Shown here: positions 36,922-46,600 of the stretch, piece after piece
Position numbering within the stretch: position 1 is the first letter of the stretch
Layout of the letters: every line of letters starts with the position of its first letter
Origin: Carboxylicivirga linearis
GTDB taxonomy: Bacteria; Bacteroidota; Bacteroidia; Bacteroidales; Marinilabiliaceae
DNA: 64,000 nt
Direction of reading: 5' to 3'
Assembly (NCBI RefSeq): GCF_018271995.1
Contig: NZ_JAGUCO010000004.1
Coordinates: 248,001-312,000 of the forward strand
The notes under the pieces: model-generated
Databases searched by the model: none
Told to the model about the DNA's origin: nothing
Seen by the model: the letters and a program-made list of their open reading frames with translations, nothing else
Program-made: the position numbers and the translations under genes

Positions 36922-38463
36922 ATGAAAACCAGATTACTACTTTTTCTTTTAGTATTTCTATCGCTATCGGCCTGTGTTGAATCAACGCAAACCCAACAAC
37001 CCGACCTGTACTATGAAGTATCTCTGGATAAAGCTAATGATCAAATTTTTGGCATGACTTTTACAGTCATTGGTATTCAGCAAGACTCTGTTATTTTAAA
37101 ATTACCACAATGGACACCCGGATATTACCAGTTAATGGATTTTACTTCGGACCTGAGTAATTTAAAAATAACTGATCAAACGGGTCTGGTAATGGATGCA
37201 ACTTTTATGGCACCTAACGCCTGGATGGTGACCAACACACTAAACAAAGATCTTATCATTACATATGATATTAAGGCAGATCGAAAATTTGTTGCTCAAA
37301 GCTTTATCGACAGTACTCATGCCTATCTGGTACCAACTAATAATTTTCTGTATATCGATGGTTACCTCAATCAACCTTTAACCGTTGAAATTTCCGGCAT
37401 GGAAGAGAGTGGTTATTCTGATATTATCACAGGATTAGAACAACTTCAACCATACACTTTTACTGCTCCTGATTTTGATATATTATATGATAGCCCCATA
37501 CTGGCAGGTCCACTGGAGCGATTACCTGAGTTTGAAGTGGGTGGAATCAGTCATCAGTTTGCCGGTTATCTACTGGGTGATTTTAACCGCGAAGAGTTTA
37601 ATAAACAACTTAAAAAGGTAGTAGAAGCAGCCACCACTTTAATGGGTGATATACCCTATAATAACTACACCTTCCTTGCCATTGGTCCGGGTTTTGGAGG
37701 CATTGAGCATTTGAATAATACCACCATCAGCTTTGATGGCAATAAATTAAAATCCACCGGAGAGATAAAAGATGTGATGAGTTTTATTGCACATGAATAC
37801 TTTCATCATTACAACGTTAAACGCATTCGCCCCTATGAGCTGGGGCCTTTTAATTACGATGGTATTAACCGCACCACACAACTATGGATCAGCGAAGGCC
37901 TAACCGTGTATTACGAGTATATGCTTACCCGTATGGCCGATATCACAAGCGAAGAAGATCTGATCAGATCATTTGAGCATCATATCAATCATGTAGAAAA
38001 TAATATGGGGCGTTTTAAACAATCGCTAGTGCAATCGAGCTATAACACCTGGGAAGATGGCCCGTTTGGAGTAGAAGGTAAAACCATTTCGTATTACCAG
38101 AAAGGTCCCTTGGTAGGCTTACTGCTCGACCTGAGTATACGACAAGCAACCCAAAACCAACAATCGCTTGATGATGTAATGCGTTTTCTGTATCAGCATT
38201 ATTACCTGCAGAAGCAACGTGGCTTTACCGATGCCGAATTTCAGCAGGCTTGTGAAAGTATTGCCGGAACTTTGTTAACCGATGTGTTTGACTACGTCCA
38301 CACTAAACAAGAGCTCGACTATAATCACTATTTGCATTATGCCGGTCTCGACCTCGTTAAAATAATGGACCGCAACACCGGCCAAATTCAATTCCGCATT
38401 GAAAAACTCACCGTCACCAATGCCTTACAACAAGATATTTTAAAATCGTGGTTAAGGGAGTAA
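36922..38463 (+). CDS. M61-family (glycyl aminopeptidase-like) lipoprotein without a PDZ domain
   Basis: 513 residues with a lipoprotein signal ('LSLSACVES', Cys18). An N-terminal beta-domain ('PQWTPGYYQLMDF') leads into a zinc peptidase core: 'FGGIEHLNN', the zinc motif His291-Glu292-x-x-His295 ('IAHEYFHHYNVKRIRP') and 'WISEGLTVYYEY' with the third ligand Glu325. The end, after 'TKQELDYNHYLHYAGLDL', stops where many M61 proteins continue into a PDZ domain, so this copy is a short form. M61 enzymes are aminopeptidases with preference for small residues. The outer location fits peptide processing at the cell envelope. Confidence 0.92.
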   Translation: MKTRLLLFLLVFLSLSACVESTQTQQPDLYYEVSLDKANDQIFGMTFTVIGIQQDSVILKLPQWTPGYYQLMDFTSDLSNLKITDQTGLVMDATFMAPNAWMVTNTLNKDLIITYDIKADRKFVAQSFIDSTHAYLVPTNNFLYIDGYLNQPLTVEISGMEESGYSDIITGLEQLQPYTFTAPDFDILYDSPILAGPLERLPEFEVGGISHQFAGYLLGDFNREEFNKQLKKVVEAATTLMGDIPYNNYTFLAIGPGFGGIEHLNNTTISFDGNKLKSTGEIKDVMSFIAHEYFHHYNVKRIRPYELGPFNYDGINRTTQLWISEGLTVYYEYMLTRMADITSEEDLIRSFEHHINHVENNMGRFKQSLVQSSYNTWEDGPFGVEGKTISYYQKGPLVGLLLDLSIRQATQNQQSLDDVMRFLYQHYYLQKQRGFTDAEFQQACESIAGTLLTDVFDYVHTKQELDYNHYLHYAGLDLVKIMDRNTGQIQFRIEKLTVTNALQQDILKSWLRE

Positions 38464-38569
38464 AGTTGGGACTTGGTGAGCTGTGCTCCCATTATTCAGT
38501 TATATGATAGTGATAATAATCTTTTAATCAATCGAATTTATAGACTTGAATTCCCTGAATGAGAAAAAA

Positions 38570-38597
38570 AAGAGTCAACTCTTATTGGTTGACTCTT
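38570..38597. terminator. Terminator between the M61 gene and the GAF/acidic-protein pair
   Basis: AAGAGTCAAC at 38570-38579 is the exact reverse complement of 38588-38597 with an 8-base loop. On the minus strand it is followed by a T run (38562-38569 as A on plus), so it mainly terminates the minus-strand pair. Confidence 0.85.
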
Positions 38598-38632
38598 ATG
38601 GAATTATATTTAAACAATTTTTTACAAAAAAA

Positions 38633-38839
38633 CTATTCAAGCATTATCTCTGAATCTTGCTCATCAGATGTATATTCTTCGCTCCTCGATTCTGGGGAAG
38701 ATCCTATTGCAAAACCTATCTTATTATCATTATTTAAATAAGATAAGTCATCATAGAAATTCATAAAAAACTCTATTTCTTTTCGAATATAAAAGTCTTC
38801 AGAAAAGTTTGTACTAAAAGTTTGTTTTTCTTTATCCAT
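38633..38839 (-). CDS. Small acidic protein paired with the GAF membrane protein
   Basis: 68 residues, starting 5 bases after the stop of the GAF gene, so a second gene of the same transcript. It is acidic at its end ('SRSEEYTSDEQDSEIMLE'), with a central 'EIEFFMNFYDDLSYLN' segment that could be helical. No signal peptide, cysteine or known motif is seen. I do not recognise a family. The tight spacing and the terminator just downstream are the main reasons for believing that it is real. Confidence 0.6.
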   Translation of the reverse strand: MDKEKQTFSTNFSEDFYIRKEIEFFMNFYDDLSYLNNDNKIGFAIGSSPESRSEEYTSDEQDSEIMLE

Positions 38840-38844
38840 AATCT

Positions 38845-40026
38845 TTAGATTAATTCAAAGTACTTTTGTGAAAGCAATTCGTGTTTTACTCTCAACGAGT
38901 AATCATGTCTAAAAAGTTTCAAAATGGACGTGATTTTTTCTTTGTTTATCTGACCATCAAATATTTTTTCTGTACCTGAATCTATTAACAATACTGCTAT
39001 TGGTTCGTTGTTATATATAATCGGACAGCCAATAATACTTTTCAAATGATCCTTTTGTTTGTTGTAAAAGTAATTGAAATTTTCATTTATGCAATCACCT
39101 ATGATAACAATATCAGAAGAAAAATACACTTGGACAGCAAAGCTTTCAGGTGCCATTGCATCTAAATTAAAGTGTCCATTCTTGTTAATTTTTTTCCAAT
39201 TAATACAGTCTCGATTCCCTAAATTATCATTTGCACAAAATAATTCCAATTTCTCACCTTTTTCATCTGGAATATAGAAAGCTATACGACAGTTGTCATT
39301 GGCTGCTATATTAAGAGACTTACTTATATGCTTAAGAATTTCTGTACATGCCTCCTCAATTTGTTGTCTTGAAGAGAAAATTGTACTACAGTTTGTACAT
39401 TGAGGGATTTTACCATCGGGTTTAGATCCATCAATAGTTTTCTCTAGTCTTTGACATTTTTTAGCAACTAGTTTATTCATAATTGCAGCTTCTTCGGCTA
39501 ATAATCTATAGGTCTCCTTTTCTCTAGCGTATATTTTTTCATGTTTCGCTTTTTCTTCATGCAATTCCTGCTCCAAATCTTGAAGATTACTACTAATTTT
39601 ATAGGCAGTCCGCTTATCCAAGATAACTAATGCTACGTAAAAGGTCAACACCAGCGAAAGAATTATACATAAGATTATATTAAATGTTTGCTTGGGAGGA
39701 GATACTTTCGAATAAAAATTATCAAGCTCCAAAAGGAATGCTGTTTGTTGATCTTCACTGTTCTGATGGTAGCTTTCATAATTATTCTTGAGCACTTTGA
39801 AGTCACCATCAATGCCATTTTTACTTTTTATTTCACTAAAATCGATTAAGTCAGTAAGAACTGCAATTAATATTCCTAAAGAAATGTAGGTAATGGTGAA
39901 AGCTACACCAATTTTGGGTCGATTATACTTTACCCTTATCAAATACTCTGCAAGTCTCTTATTGAAAAATGCATATGCTCCAAACATAACAGGAAGCACA
40001 AATACTATTGCAACTGTTAATAACAT
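38845..40026 (-). CDS. Membrane-anchored coiled-coil GAF-domain protein
   Basis: 393 residues. Three membrane helices are clear: 1-20, about 41-60 and about 117-137 ('ILCIILSLVLTFYVALVIL'), with about 55 residues outside between the second and third. A coiled coil rich in Glu and Lys (about 145-195) is followed by 'CTNCSTIFSSRQQIEEACTEIL' and a GAF domain (about 230-375) with 'IAFYIPDEKGEKLELFC' and 'SIIGCPIIYNNEPIAVLLID'. No kinase, cyclase or HTH domain is attached, so an effector is missing; the small acidic protein may be its partner. The unit has low GC and sits next to repeats. A sensory role is inferred from GAF only. Confidence 0.75.
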   Translation of the reverse strand: MLLTVAIVFVLPVMFGAYAFFNKRLAEYLIRVKYNRPKIGVAFTITYISLGILIAVLTDLIDFSEIKSKNGIDGDFKVLKNNYESYHQNSEDQQTAFLLELDNFYSKVSPPKQTFNIILCIILSLVLTFYVALVILDKRTAYKISSNLQDLEQELHEEKAKHEKIYAREKETYRLLAEEAAIMNKLVAKKCQRLEKTIDGSKPDGKIPQCTNCSTIFSSRQQIEEACTEILKHISKSLNIAANDNCRIAFYIPDEKGEKLELFCANDNLGNRDCINWKKINKNGHFNLDAMAPESFAVQVYFSSDIVIIGDCINENFNYFYNKQKDHLKSIIGCPIIYNNEPIAVLLIDSGTEKIFDGQINKEKITSILKLFRHDYSLRVKHELLSQKYFELI

Positions 40027-40410
40027 TATTTGTTGGATTTGGTTAAATATTTATCTAACAAATATATACATTGATATTAAATTAATCAATAAATAATCAA
40101 ATTTTAATTATAGACACTTAAATACATCACTCACTCGTAAGTAACAGTTAGTTTGTAACTAACACAATAAACACGAAAGCCACATACCATCTATTGTTTT
40201 CGATTTTTAGTACTTCTGTTGTCACTTCCTTTGCATACCAAGGGATGGCTGCATTTATTATCTCTCAATAACCTTCATCCAATCGCTGATATCCATTATT
40301 ACCTTGGTATTGTTTGCTGTCCATGCTATACCATCAAATTCATACCAAAGGACACAGTTACAAGAACACTACCAGTCCAGATTACTTAGCTAGCATGATA
40401 GTATGGTTAG
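40027..40410. other. Noncoding stretch with a possible gene remnant
   Basis: No complete gene was seen here. A minus-strand frame at about 40258-40366 stays open for some 36 codons without a start and reads like protein ('WYEFDGIAWTANNT'), so it may be a decayed gene end. A 7-bp palindrome (GTTAGTT/AACTAAC) lies at 40147-40163. Together with the neighbouring tandem repeat it gives an 880-base gene-free zone. Confidence 0.35.
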
Positions 40411-40649
40411 AACCCAGTAGCGAAGCCTCCAAACCGGGTATGTAATACCTGAAAGTGGGTAGCGAAGCCTCGTAAGCGGGGTAGCAAGGGGCAAAAGCAG
40501 AGTAGCTACCCTTAAAAGTTAGTGAGCAGGGGTTAAAAGCAGCGGAGTTATGACAAAAAGTCCGGAAGCGACCCCTAAAAGTGAGGGAGCACCCCCCAAA
40601 AGTGAGGTAGCGACCCCCAAAAGTAGAAGAGCATGGGGCAAAAGCAGCC
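40411..40649. repeat. Degenerate 21-bp tandem repeat, about 11.4 units
   Basis: Twelve consecutive units (the last partial) begin with A-A-A-G or A-A-C and carry the loose pattern AAAGTNNGGTAGCNACCCCNA. All full units are 21 bases except the fourth (40474-40493), which is 20. The best-conserved pair is 40578-40598 and 40599-40619. Because 21 is a multiple of three, one minus-strand frame stays open and encodes heptad-like repeats, but it has no gene-like context. The flank 40650-40909 is AT-rich, with no other feature seen apart from whatever promotes the gene at 40910. Confidence 0.88.
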
Positions 40650-40909
40650 AATATGTCAGTTATAATAATTCTTAATAAACCATCATATAATTATGCATTT
40701 ATATTTGGATTTTAATTTATAAAAACATAATATTACATGTGTAACTAAATAAACAAGTTCTTATACATTTCTGAAAACACGGATAAATTCTCGCTAAATC
40801 CGTTATTTACATTACCTATCAATAGATATTTTCAGCAATAACACGAGATTATCCAAATTATAACCCTTACTCTATTTAATTAATAGTATAAATAGAGTTA
40901 ATAAAACCA

Positions 40910-41560
40910 ATGAATATGAAAACCTCTTATGAAAAAATTTATGAGAAGTCCCGCATCCTAATAACGGGCGTAAACCAAATTAAAGAAATCAAACAACGCA
41001 TTTCCCCTGTTTATACCGAAGAGCGCCTGGCTGAAGGCACAGAATTACTAAAACTGGCCAAGCAAAGCATGATAACTCAGGATAAAGAGATAATAGAATC
41101 AAGTATGGCCACCAAAGCTTATCACGAGGTAGATGAGCATTTACATACAATATTGGTAAAGGTACGCAAAGCTATTCGCTACTTTTTTAAAGATGACCAA
41201 CTGGTACAGGCCAGTATGCATATCAACGATCCTATACCAACTGATTATAATGGTTGGAAAACATTATGTGAACGAGTAATGAACGGTATTATCCTGTATC
41301 CTGCTGTTCAGGATAAGCTGGAGTGGATTGGAATCAGTCAGGAGGTAGTTACGCAATGCAAAAGCGATCTGGAAAAGTTAGATCAATTAAAGAGTGATGC
41401 TGCCCGCGAAAGTGGAGAAGCACAAGTTGCAAGCGATACCAAAAAACAAGCATTTAAAAATTTAAAAGACTATTGCATCGACCTTCGCGAGTGCCTGGAT
41501 TTATTCTTTGAAGACGACGAACGGCAGCAACTCGAAAAAGTTGGTATCTCTGTTCATTAA
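40910..41560 (+). CDS. Helical protein of unknown function, 216 aa
   Basis: A soluble, largely alpha-helical protein with no signal peptide or membrane segment. It has helices such as 'EERLAEGTELLKLAKQSMI' (about 37-55), a 'VDEHLHTILVKVRKAIRYFF' segment (about 76-95) and a final 'FKNLKDYCIDLRECLDLFFED'. The start could be either the ATG at 40910 or the one at 40916. I do not recognise a family; similar all-helical proteins exist as uncharacterised Bacteroidota genes. A strong terminator follows, so it is a single-gene unit. Confidence 0.75.
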   Translation: MNMKTSYEKIYEKSRILITGVNQIKEIKQRISPVYTEERLAEGTELLKLAKQSMITQDKEIIESSMATKAYHEVDEHLHTILVKVRKAIRYFFKDDQLVQASMHINDPIPTDYNGWKTLCERVMNGIILYPAVQDKLEWIGISQEVVTQCKSDLEKLDQLKSDAARESGEAQVASDTKKQAFKNLKDYCIDLRECLDLFFEDDERQQLEKVGISVH

Positions 41561-41581
41561 TAACCCAAAATTGCAAGTAAG

Positions 41582-41614
41582 AAGCCCTGTAATCAACGGA
41601 TTGCAGGGCTTTTT
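41582..41614 (+). terminator. Terminator after the 216-residue protein
   Basis: AAGCCCTGTAATC at 41582-41594 pairs with GATTGCAGGGCTT at 41599-41611 (one G-T wobble), followed by T residues. Confidence 0.9.
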
Positions 41615-41780
41615 AATTTCCTTCAATACACATTATAATAACATATCCTCCAGCTTTATAGCTCCAAAAAGTAAGGCAACACCCACCTTATGCAGATAAC
41701 ACCATAATCAATTTATCAAACATTAATTATTATATTTACATTTAATACACACTATTTTATGTCTAACCTAAATGATTTCA

Positions 41781-42338
41781 ATGAAAAATAGTAAAACTAC
41801 CTTCCAAAGAGCAACAATGCATATAATTGCATCCTTGTTTTTATTGACTTCAATGTTTCTTAACCAAAGCTGTGCCGTTATCGCCGGCGGAAGCAGGTAC
41901 TACGCAAACGTAGTGGTTGAAGGCCATCCCAACGCAAAAATATCTTACGATGGCCAGACAAAAGGATATGGAAACACAACTGTTAAATTAATGCGTAAAG
42001 ACGCTAATAACCTAACTTTTACCATTAGTGAAGAAGGATGCCCAACCGTTGATAAAACTTTTACCGAACGTAAGTTCCGTGGCTGGGCTTTTGTTGGCAC
42101 ACTGGTAACATGGACAGGCTTAAGCATTAACGGAGGTCCCTGGCTTCCTATTCCGTTTGGAGTTATTGTTGATGGTGCCACTGGCGCCTGGTGGAAACCC
42201 GACGAGAACGAAGTTGGTATTTCTAAAGTTGATTACAAAAATTATAATTACAACCTCCAGTACAAAGAATGTGATGGAGTTGAGCAACCTGAAAACTCGG
42301 TTAATGATAATTTTGAGGATGCTGACACGAATTTATAA
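41781..42338 (+). CDS. Probable lipoprotein of unknown function
   Basis: I start at the ATG at 41781 (185 residues); an ATG at 41772 is in frame. A hydrophobic leader ('HIIASLFLLTSMFLNQSC') ends at a Cys, suggesting a lipoprotein, although the lipobox is not classical. The body has 'VVVEGHPNAKISYDGQTKGYGNTTVKL', resembling a PEGA-like surface module that turns on Gly-Asn, then a hydrophobic, Trp- and Gly-rich part ('WAFVGTLVTWTGLSINGGPWLPIPFGVIVDGATGAWW') that could be a membrane hairpin. It ends with an acidic tail. No enzymatic motif was found. Confidence 0.72.
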   Translation: MKNSKTTFQRATMHIIASLFLLTSMFLNQSCAVIAGGSRYYANVVVEGHPNAKISYDGQTKGYGNTTVKLMRKDANNLTFTISEEGCPTVDKTFTERKFRGWAFVGTLVTWTGLSINGGPWLPIPFGVIVDGATGAWWKPDENEVGISKVDYKNYNYNLQYKECDGVEQPENSVNDNFEDADTNL

Positions 42339-42362
42339 ATAGGTCAAATAACATATATTAAG

Positions 42363-42550
42363 AGGATGTCCAAAAAGTAATTCCGCAAATACGCAAACTT
42401 TCAATTTGTAACTTTACTTTCATTTTACCCCACCAAACCTCCCCTAAAAGGGAGGCTTAAGTCCCCTTCAGGGGATTTAGGGGTGACATAAAGTGATATT
42501 ATTACAAATTGAAACAAACACTGTTGTGATGTTTAGTTTTTGGACACCCT
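42363..42550. repeat. MITE-like nested inverted-repeat element, 188 bp
   Basis: The outer arms AGGATGTCCAAAAA (42363-42376) and TTTTTGGACACCCT (42537-42550) are inverted with one mismatch. Inside, TTTCAATTTGTAA (42399-42411) pairs exactly with 42502-42513. At the centre (about 42427-42486) there are two G/C hairpins: CCTCCC...GGGAGG and TCCCC...GGGGA, enclosed by CCCCTAAA...TTTAGGGG. No reading frame is present. The termini resemble those of insertion sequences, so this may be a non-autonomous mobile element; a target duplication was not evident. Confidence 0.72.
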
Positions 42551-42644
42551 TTTTTTGAAAGAATAATATTACTTTATCACTATTAAATACCATTCAACTT
42601 TTACGCCTCAGCAAATACGTAAGAACCGCCTCCAATATTTTTAC

Positions 42645-43664
42645 CTATTTCAAATAAATAACAAACTCATTTATTACAGGCGCTTCCAAACTAACATCAG
42701 CAACATACCCTTTCAAACTTTTTTTATCCCATTCCAATACTTGCCATACCTTCTGATGCTCGTTATCTTTTACAATAAAATGATGTGCATCCAATATTAA
42801 ATCGGCATCGTATTTATTCGCATCACCTTCCTTCGAAATTTCAATACTTACTAATTGGTCGTGTATAATTAAACTCCCTTTGTGTGTTTGATCTCCATCT
42901 GTCATCTCCAATTTATAAACCTTGTTTAAAAGTAATAGCTCATTAAAAGGGAGATGGCTATTGGTGTTTAGTACAAAAGGTTTAAAATCATCAAACTGAC
43001 GTTTAATCACTTCCAATCCGTGCAGCAAACCTCCATAACTGCTATAGGCTTCCCATCGCATATTTTCTATTTTAGAAGTGATAAGGAAGGTGTCAGGTTG
43101 AAAAACGTTTCCCTGAAAACGATTTTTCTCATTTTTCACCACATCATATATTTCCACATTACCCAGCGTGTCCGTGTTTTGATTCTCATTAAAATACAGA
43201 TAGCCAAAGCTACGTGGTTTTCCCATGGCATAGGTTTTATACGGACAAATCATTCCCGGTTGAATAGGATGCTTAATCTTATCCTTAAAGCCCAGTTCTT
43301 CTTTTATCTGATAAAGCAGATGAATAAAATGGTTGGCGTCGTTCCTGGATCGAAACATTAAATCACCCAGGTTATTATGATCGTATTTACAATACGATGC
43401 TTCCTTGTAGAAAAAGATAACATTATACAATCCACCAAAGAAGTTATAGGTATAGCTTAAATCACTAAAATGTAAATTAAATTCCTTGTTATCCTTATTG
43501 GTTATGGTTGCAAGTCCGTTCTTTTTCACTTCAAATTGCTGCTGATGAATAGCTACCGAAGCAATTAGGTTAAGATCGGAAACTAATGTGTCTAAGCGGG
43601 AAGCTTTCTGCCCGTAAGTGAGGCTTGGGATGGTTAATAGTAGTAGGATGGTTATATTTCTCAT
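42645..43664 (-). CDS. Secreted protein of unknown function, 339 aa
   Basis: A signal peptide ('LLLLTIPSLTYGQ', cleavage near residue 19) precedes a mixed alpha/beta protein with no recognised domain. Visible segments include 'LHFSDLSYTYNFFGGLYNVIFFY' (about 65-90), 'FRSRNDANHFIHLLYQIKEELG' (about 104-125) and 'SSYGGLLHGLEVIKRQFDDFKPF' (about 213-235). The gene starts 26 bases after the stop of the large peptidase gene, so it is probably translated from the same message and could serve the peptidase or its substrate. No family name is offered. Confidence 0.78.
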   Translation of the reverse strand: MRNITILLLLTIPSLTYGQKASRLDTLVSDLNLIASVAIHQQQFEVKKNGLATITNKDNKEFNLHFSDLSYTYNFFGGLYNVIFFYKEASYCKYDHNNLGDLMFRSRNDANHFIHLLYQIKEELGFKDKIKHPIQPGMICPYKTYAMGKPRSFGYLYFNENQNTDTLGNVEIYDVVKNEKNRFQGNVFQPDTFLITSKIENMRWEAYSSYGGLLHGLEVIKRQFDDFKPFVLNTNSHLPFNELLLLNKVYKLEMTDGDQTHKGSLIIHDQLVSIEISKEGDANKYDADLILDAHHFIVKDNEHQKVWQVLEWDKKSLKGYVADVSLEAPVINEFVIYLK

Positions 43665-43689
43665 TTTGATTGTTTTTTAGGTTTGATAA

Positions 43690-46600
43690 TTAACGACAGA
43701 AAGCAGCCGATTTGGCGGTTTTGGTTTGTCCTTCGGAATAATGCAGTAATTTTGCTTTGTGCTTGTCTGTCTGATCGATTGCTTCATCTTCAATGGGTGA
43801 ATTAAACGTAAAGTAGCATTCCAGGTCCTTGTATTTTTTGAGATTTTGCAGCTCAATATTCATAGTAGTTTGGATCTCCTTCTCACTTCTGGCTTTTTTC
43901 CAGATCCTTACTTCATCTACTAATCCATCAACTGCTCCATTGGGTCGGCTACGTCCAACTACAAAATAATGCCATGCAGGAGCAAAACGTACCTTTGAAG
44001 AAGCTGTTCCCATTAAGGTGCCGTTTTTATACAATCGCATCTCACCCTTATCGAATGTGTATGCAAAATGTTGCCAAACACTAATATCAATCATATTCAC
44101 CTCGGTATTAATTCTTGTCAATCCTCCACCTAAAAGGCCTGCACTAATGGAGCCATCAAAATTGCAATGAAACAAAAAACGCCCCCAGCCACCGCCAAAT
44201 TGCTGATTCCAGTTCTTATAAGAGGAGGGTTTAAGCCAAAACTCAACAGTATAGGCTTCCTGTGGTGTATTAAAAATGCTATCCACCACAAATACATTGT
44301 TTTCACCATTAAAGAACAAAGCATTACCGGCCGATATATTGGATACCGTGATACATTGCTCCTTCACAACAGAGGCATCACCGTTAGTATTCTGTGCTAT
44401 CAACTTCACCTGATATACACCTGGTTGGTTGTATTGAATGACAGGATTTTGTTCAGAGCTGATTGCAGGACTACCACCTTCAAATTCCCATTGCCATTGG
44501 TTAGGATTATTTAATGTGGTATCGGTAAAAACAATTTTATTACCCTTTATAATTTCTTCATCTGAAATGGTAAAACCGGCAACAGGAAGTGGACCTTTAA
44601 CGGTAATCATCTGCTGTTTTAAAATGTTTTTCTCACCACTTGCATTGGCCACCGTTAACTGAACATTGTAAACTCCCTCTTTTTCATATTTCACTACAGG
44701 GTTTTTAAGATTGCTAACCTTGGGAGAACCACCTTCAAATGTCCAATGCCAGCTATCGGGCGTGTAACTACTTTGGTCAGTAAAAAAGATGGAATCATTA
44801 ATATGGATTTGCTCCATACTTGCACTAAATTTTAATTCGGGAGTTGGCAATGCCTCAATATTTATTCTCTTTTCCAGCGTTTCGATAATGCCTTGGGAAT
44901 TGGTTACTTTAAGTTGCACCTTATATTCTCCTGGTGTATTGTAAATAACCAAAGGTGATGAACTAAACGCCTGCTGAGGCTGTCCCCCTTCGAAAAACCA
45001 TTCATATTTGTTGTTACTATTATTATGATGCGGATTATAAAACTGCTGAGGAAGGTGAGTCACCTTTTCAGAACGTACTAATGAAATACCAGGTTCATGT
45101 TCAATTTGCCTGTTTTTCACTATCCCTTGTCCTGCCAACCTGCTGTTGTTTAAGTTTCCGTATAAAGTTCCATGATATCTGCCTGTGGCATCTATTATCT
45201 GATTGCCACCTGACTCATTAAAAAAATAACAGGCCACTAAACCATCCTGCATTTGTTCGGCTATTGTTTTATGTGTGGCACTTTGCATTTCGCTTTGGGG
45301 TAATGCCCGGCTCCATATTTTAATATCATCGATACATCCTTTAAACCTGCGATCTTTAGAAAATGGTAGTCCCCCAATAAACGATTCATAGTTGAAGTTA
45401 TCCATCAAATTTTTTTGCTGCTTTACCAGTAAGCTATCATTCATATAAAGGACTAACGAGTCAGGATAAACCACCATGGCCAGGTGTGTCCAGGTATCAT
45501 CCGGCAAAACAACTCCATCGTGTGAGTTACGCCATCTGTAGCTTATCCGGTTCTCTTTTTTCTCAATCTCACCAACCGTATGATGTGATGTGTGTTTAGT
45601 GCCCAGTTTCACATACGAAGCTCCTTTACTATTTTCGAAAAAGACCGTTCCTTCATTTAATAAGCAGTTGGTCTTAACCCACATCTCAATGGTGGTTGCT
45701 TCCGAGAAAAGATGTAAGGGCGGGATAGACACATAATTCGTTTCTCCATCAAATTGAAGACAATAATCGTTGTTTTCACTAACCACAGATACGCTGTTCG
45801 AGGGTTCGGAATACATCAGGTGATTGTCCTTTTCATATACGGCCTTTAGGTAATAAGTAATAGCCGCTTTAGTCGATGTCTTGTCTTCGTATTCTGTTTG
45901 GGATTTATCAAGATCAGCTATTTTTTCATTATTCCTGAAGAGTTGATAACCTGCTAAGGCAGTGTTCTCCCAAAGAGGAGCAGACCATCTTAATTGAGTT
46001 TGAACGTCACCTTGAATGGCAGCCAGGTTTACAGGCAGAAATAGCATATTGCCCGGTATAATAACGGAAACTCTGGTTATTTGTCCTTCCAAAATGTCTA
46101 TATTCCTATCCGGAGAAACATACTCCGTACTTTCCCCTTCAGACTCATTGTTGATGACTGAAAAAGATATTATCTCTCCCTCGGGATCCGCGTTATTTAC
46201 TTCAACACTAATGCAGGTGAAAAACAATTTAACCTGACGGGATGGATCAACATCTCCCAGTAAGTCGCTGATGTCTAATCCAATTTCAATAGGATCATTA
46301 TTCCCACTGCCCAGCATTGGCACATCTGCTTTGCCATGATATGATTTTCCGTGATCAAATATCAGATACGAACGTTCAAATTCCGGCTTTGAAGCTTCAA
46401 TATCCTGTGCAATACCAACCCGCAGACTTATGGTATTTCTCATCTCGTGCTTCATTTTAATTTTTGCAGTCAGTCTTGGGGTATAATAAGGTTCGTCATA
46501 TAAATGGATAATCTCCACACTCACATTTTTCAACAATGCATAAGGATAATAAACCCGACCGTTATTAGCATATCGGTTACCCCAGGTATTTAAAGCAATC

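Noticed and set aside
38559-38741. 60-codon plus-strand open frame near the acidic protein
   Set aside because: It begins inside the terminator hairpin and is antisense to the better-supported minus-strand gene.
38633-40026. Toxin-antitoxin interpretation of the GAF and acidic pair
   Set aside because: Gene sizes and the large membrane protein do not fit known toxin-antitoxin types, and no toxin fold was recognised.
40411-40649. Possible CRISPR array
   Set aside because: Units are contiguous and degenerate with no unique spacers, the period is 21 bases and no cas genes are nearby.
40382-40651. 89-codon minus-strand open frame over the tandem repeat
   Set aside because: It is the translation of the 21-bp repeat, whose length keeps the frame open; no start context or neighbouring transcription unit supports a protein.
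43020-43361. 113-codon plus-strand open frame antisense to the secreted 339-residue protein
   Set aside because: Shadow frame without promoter or domain; the minus-strand gene has a signal peptide and an operon context.
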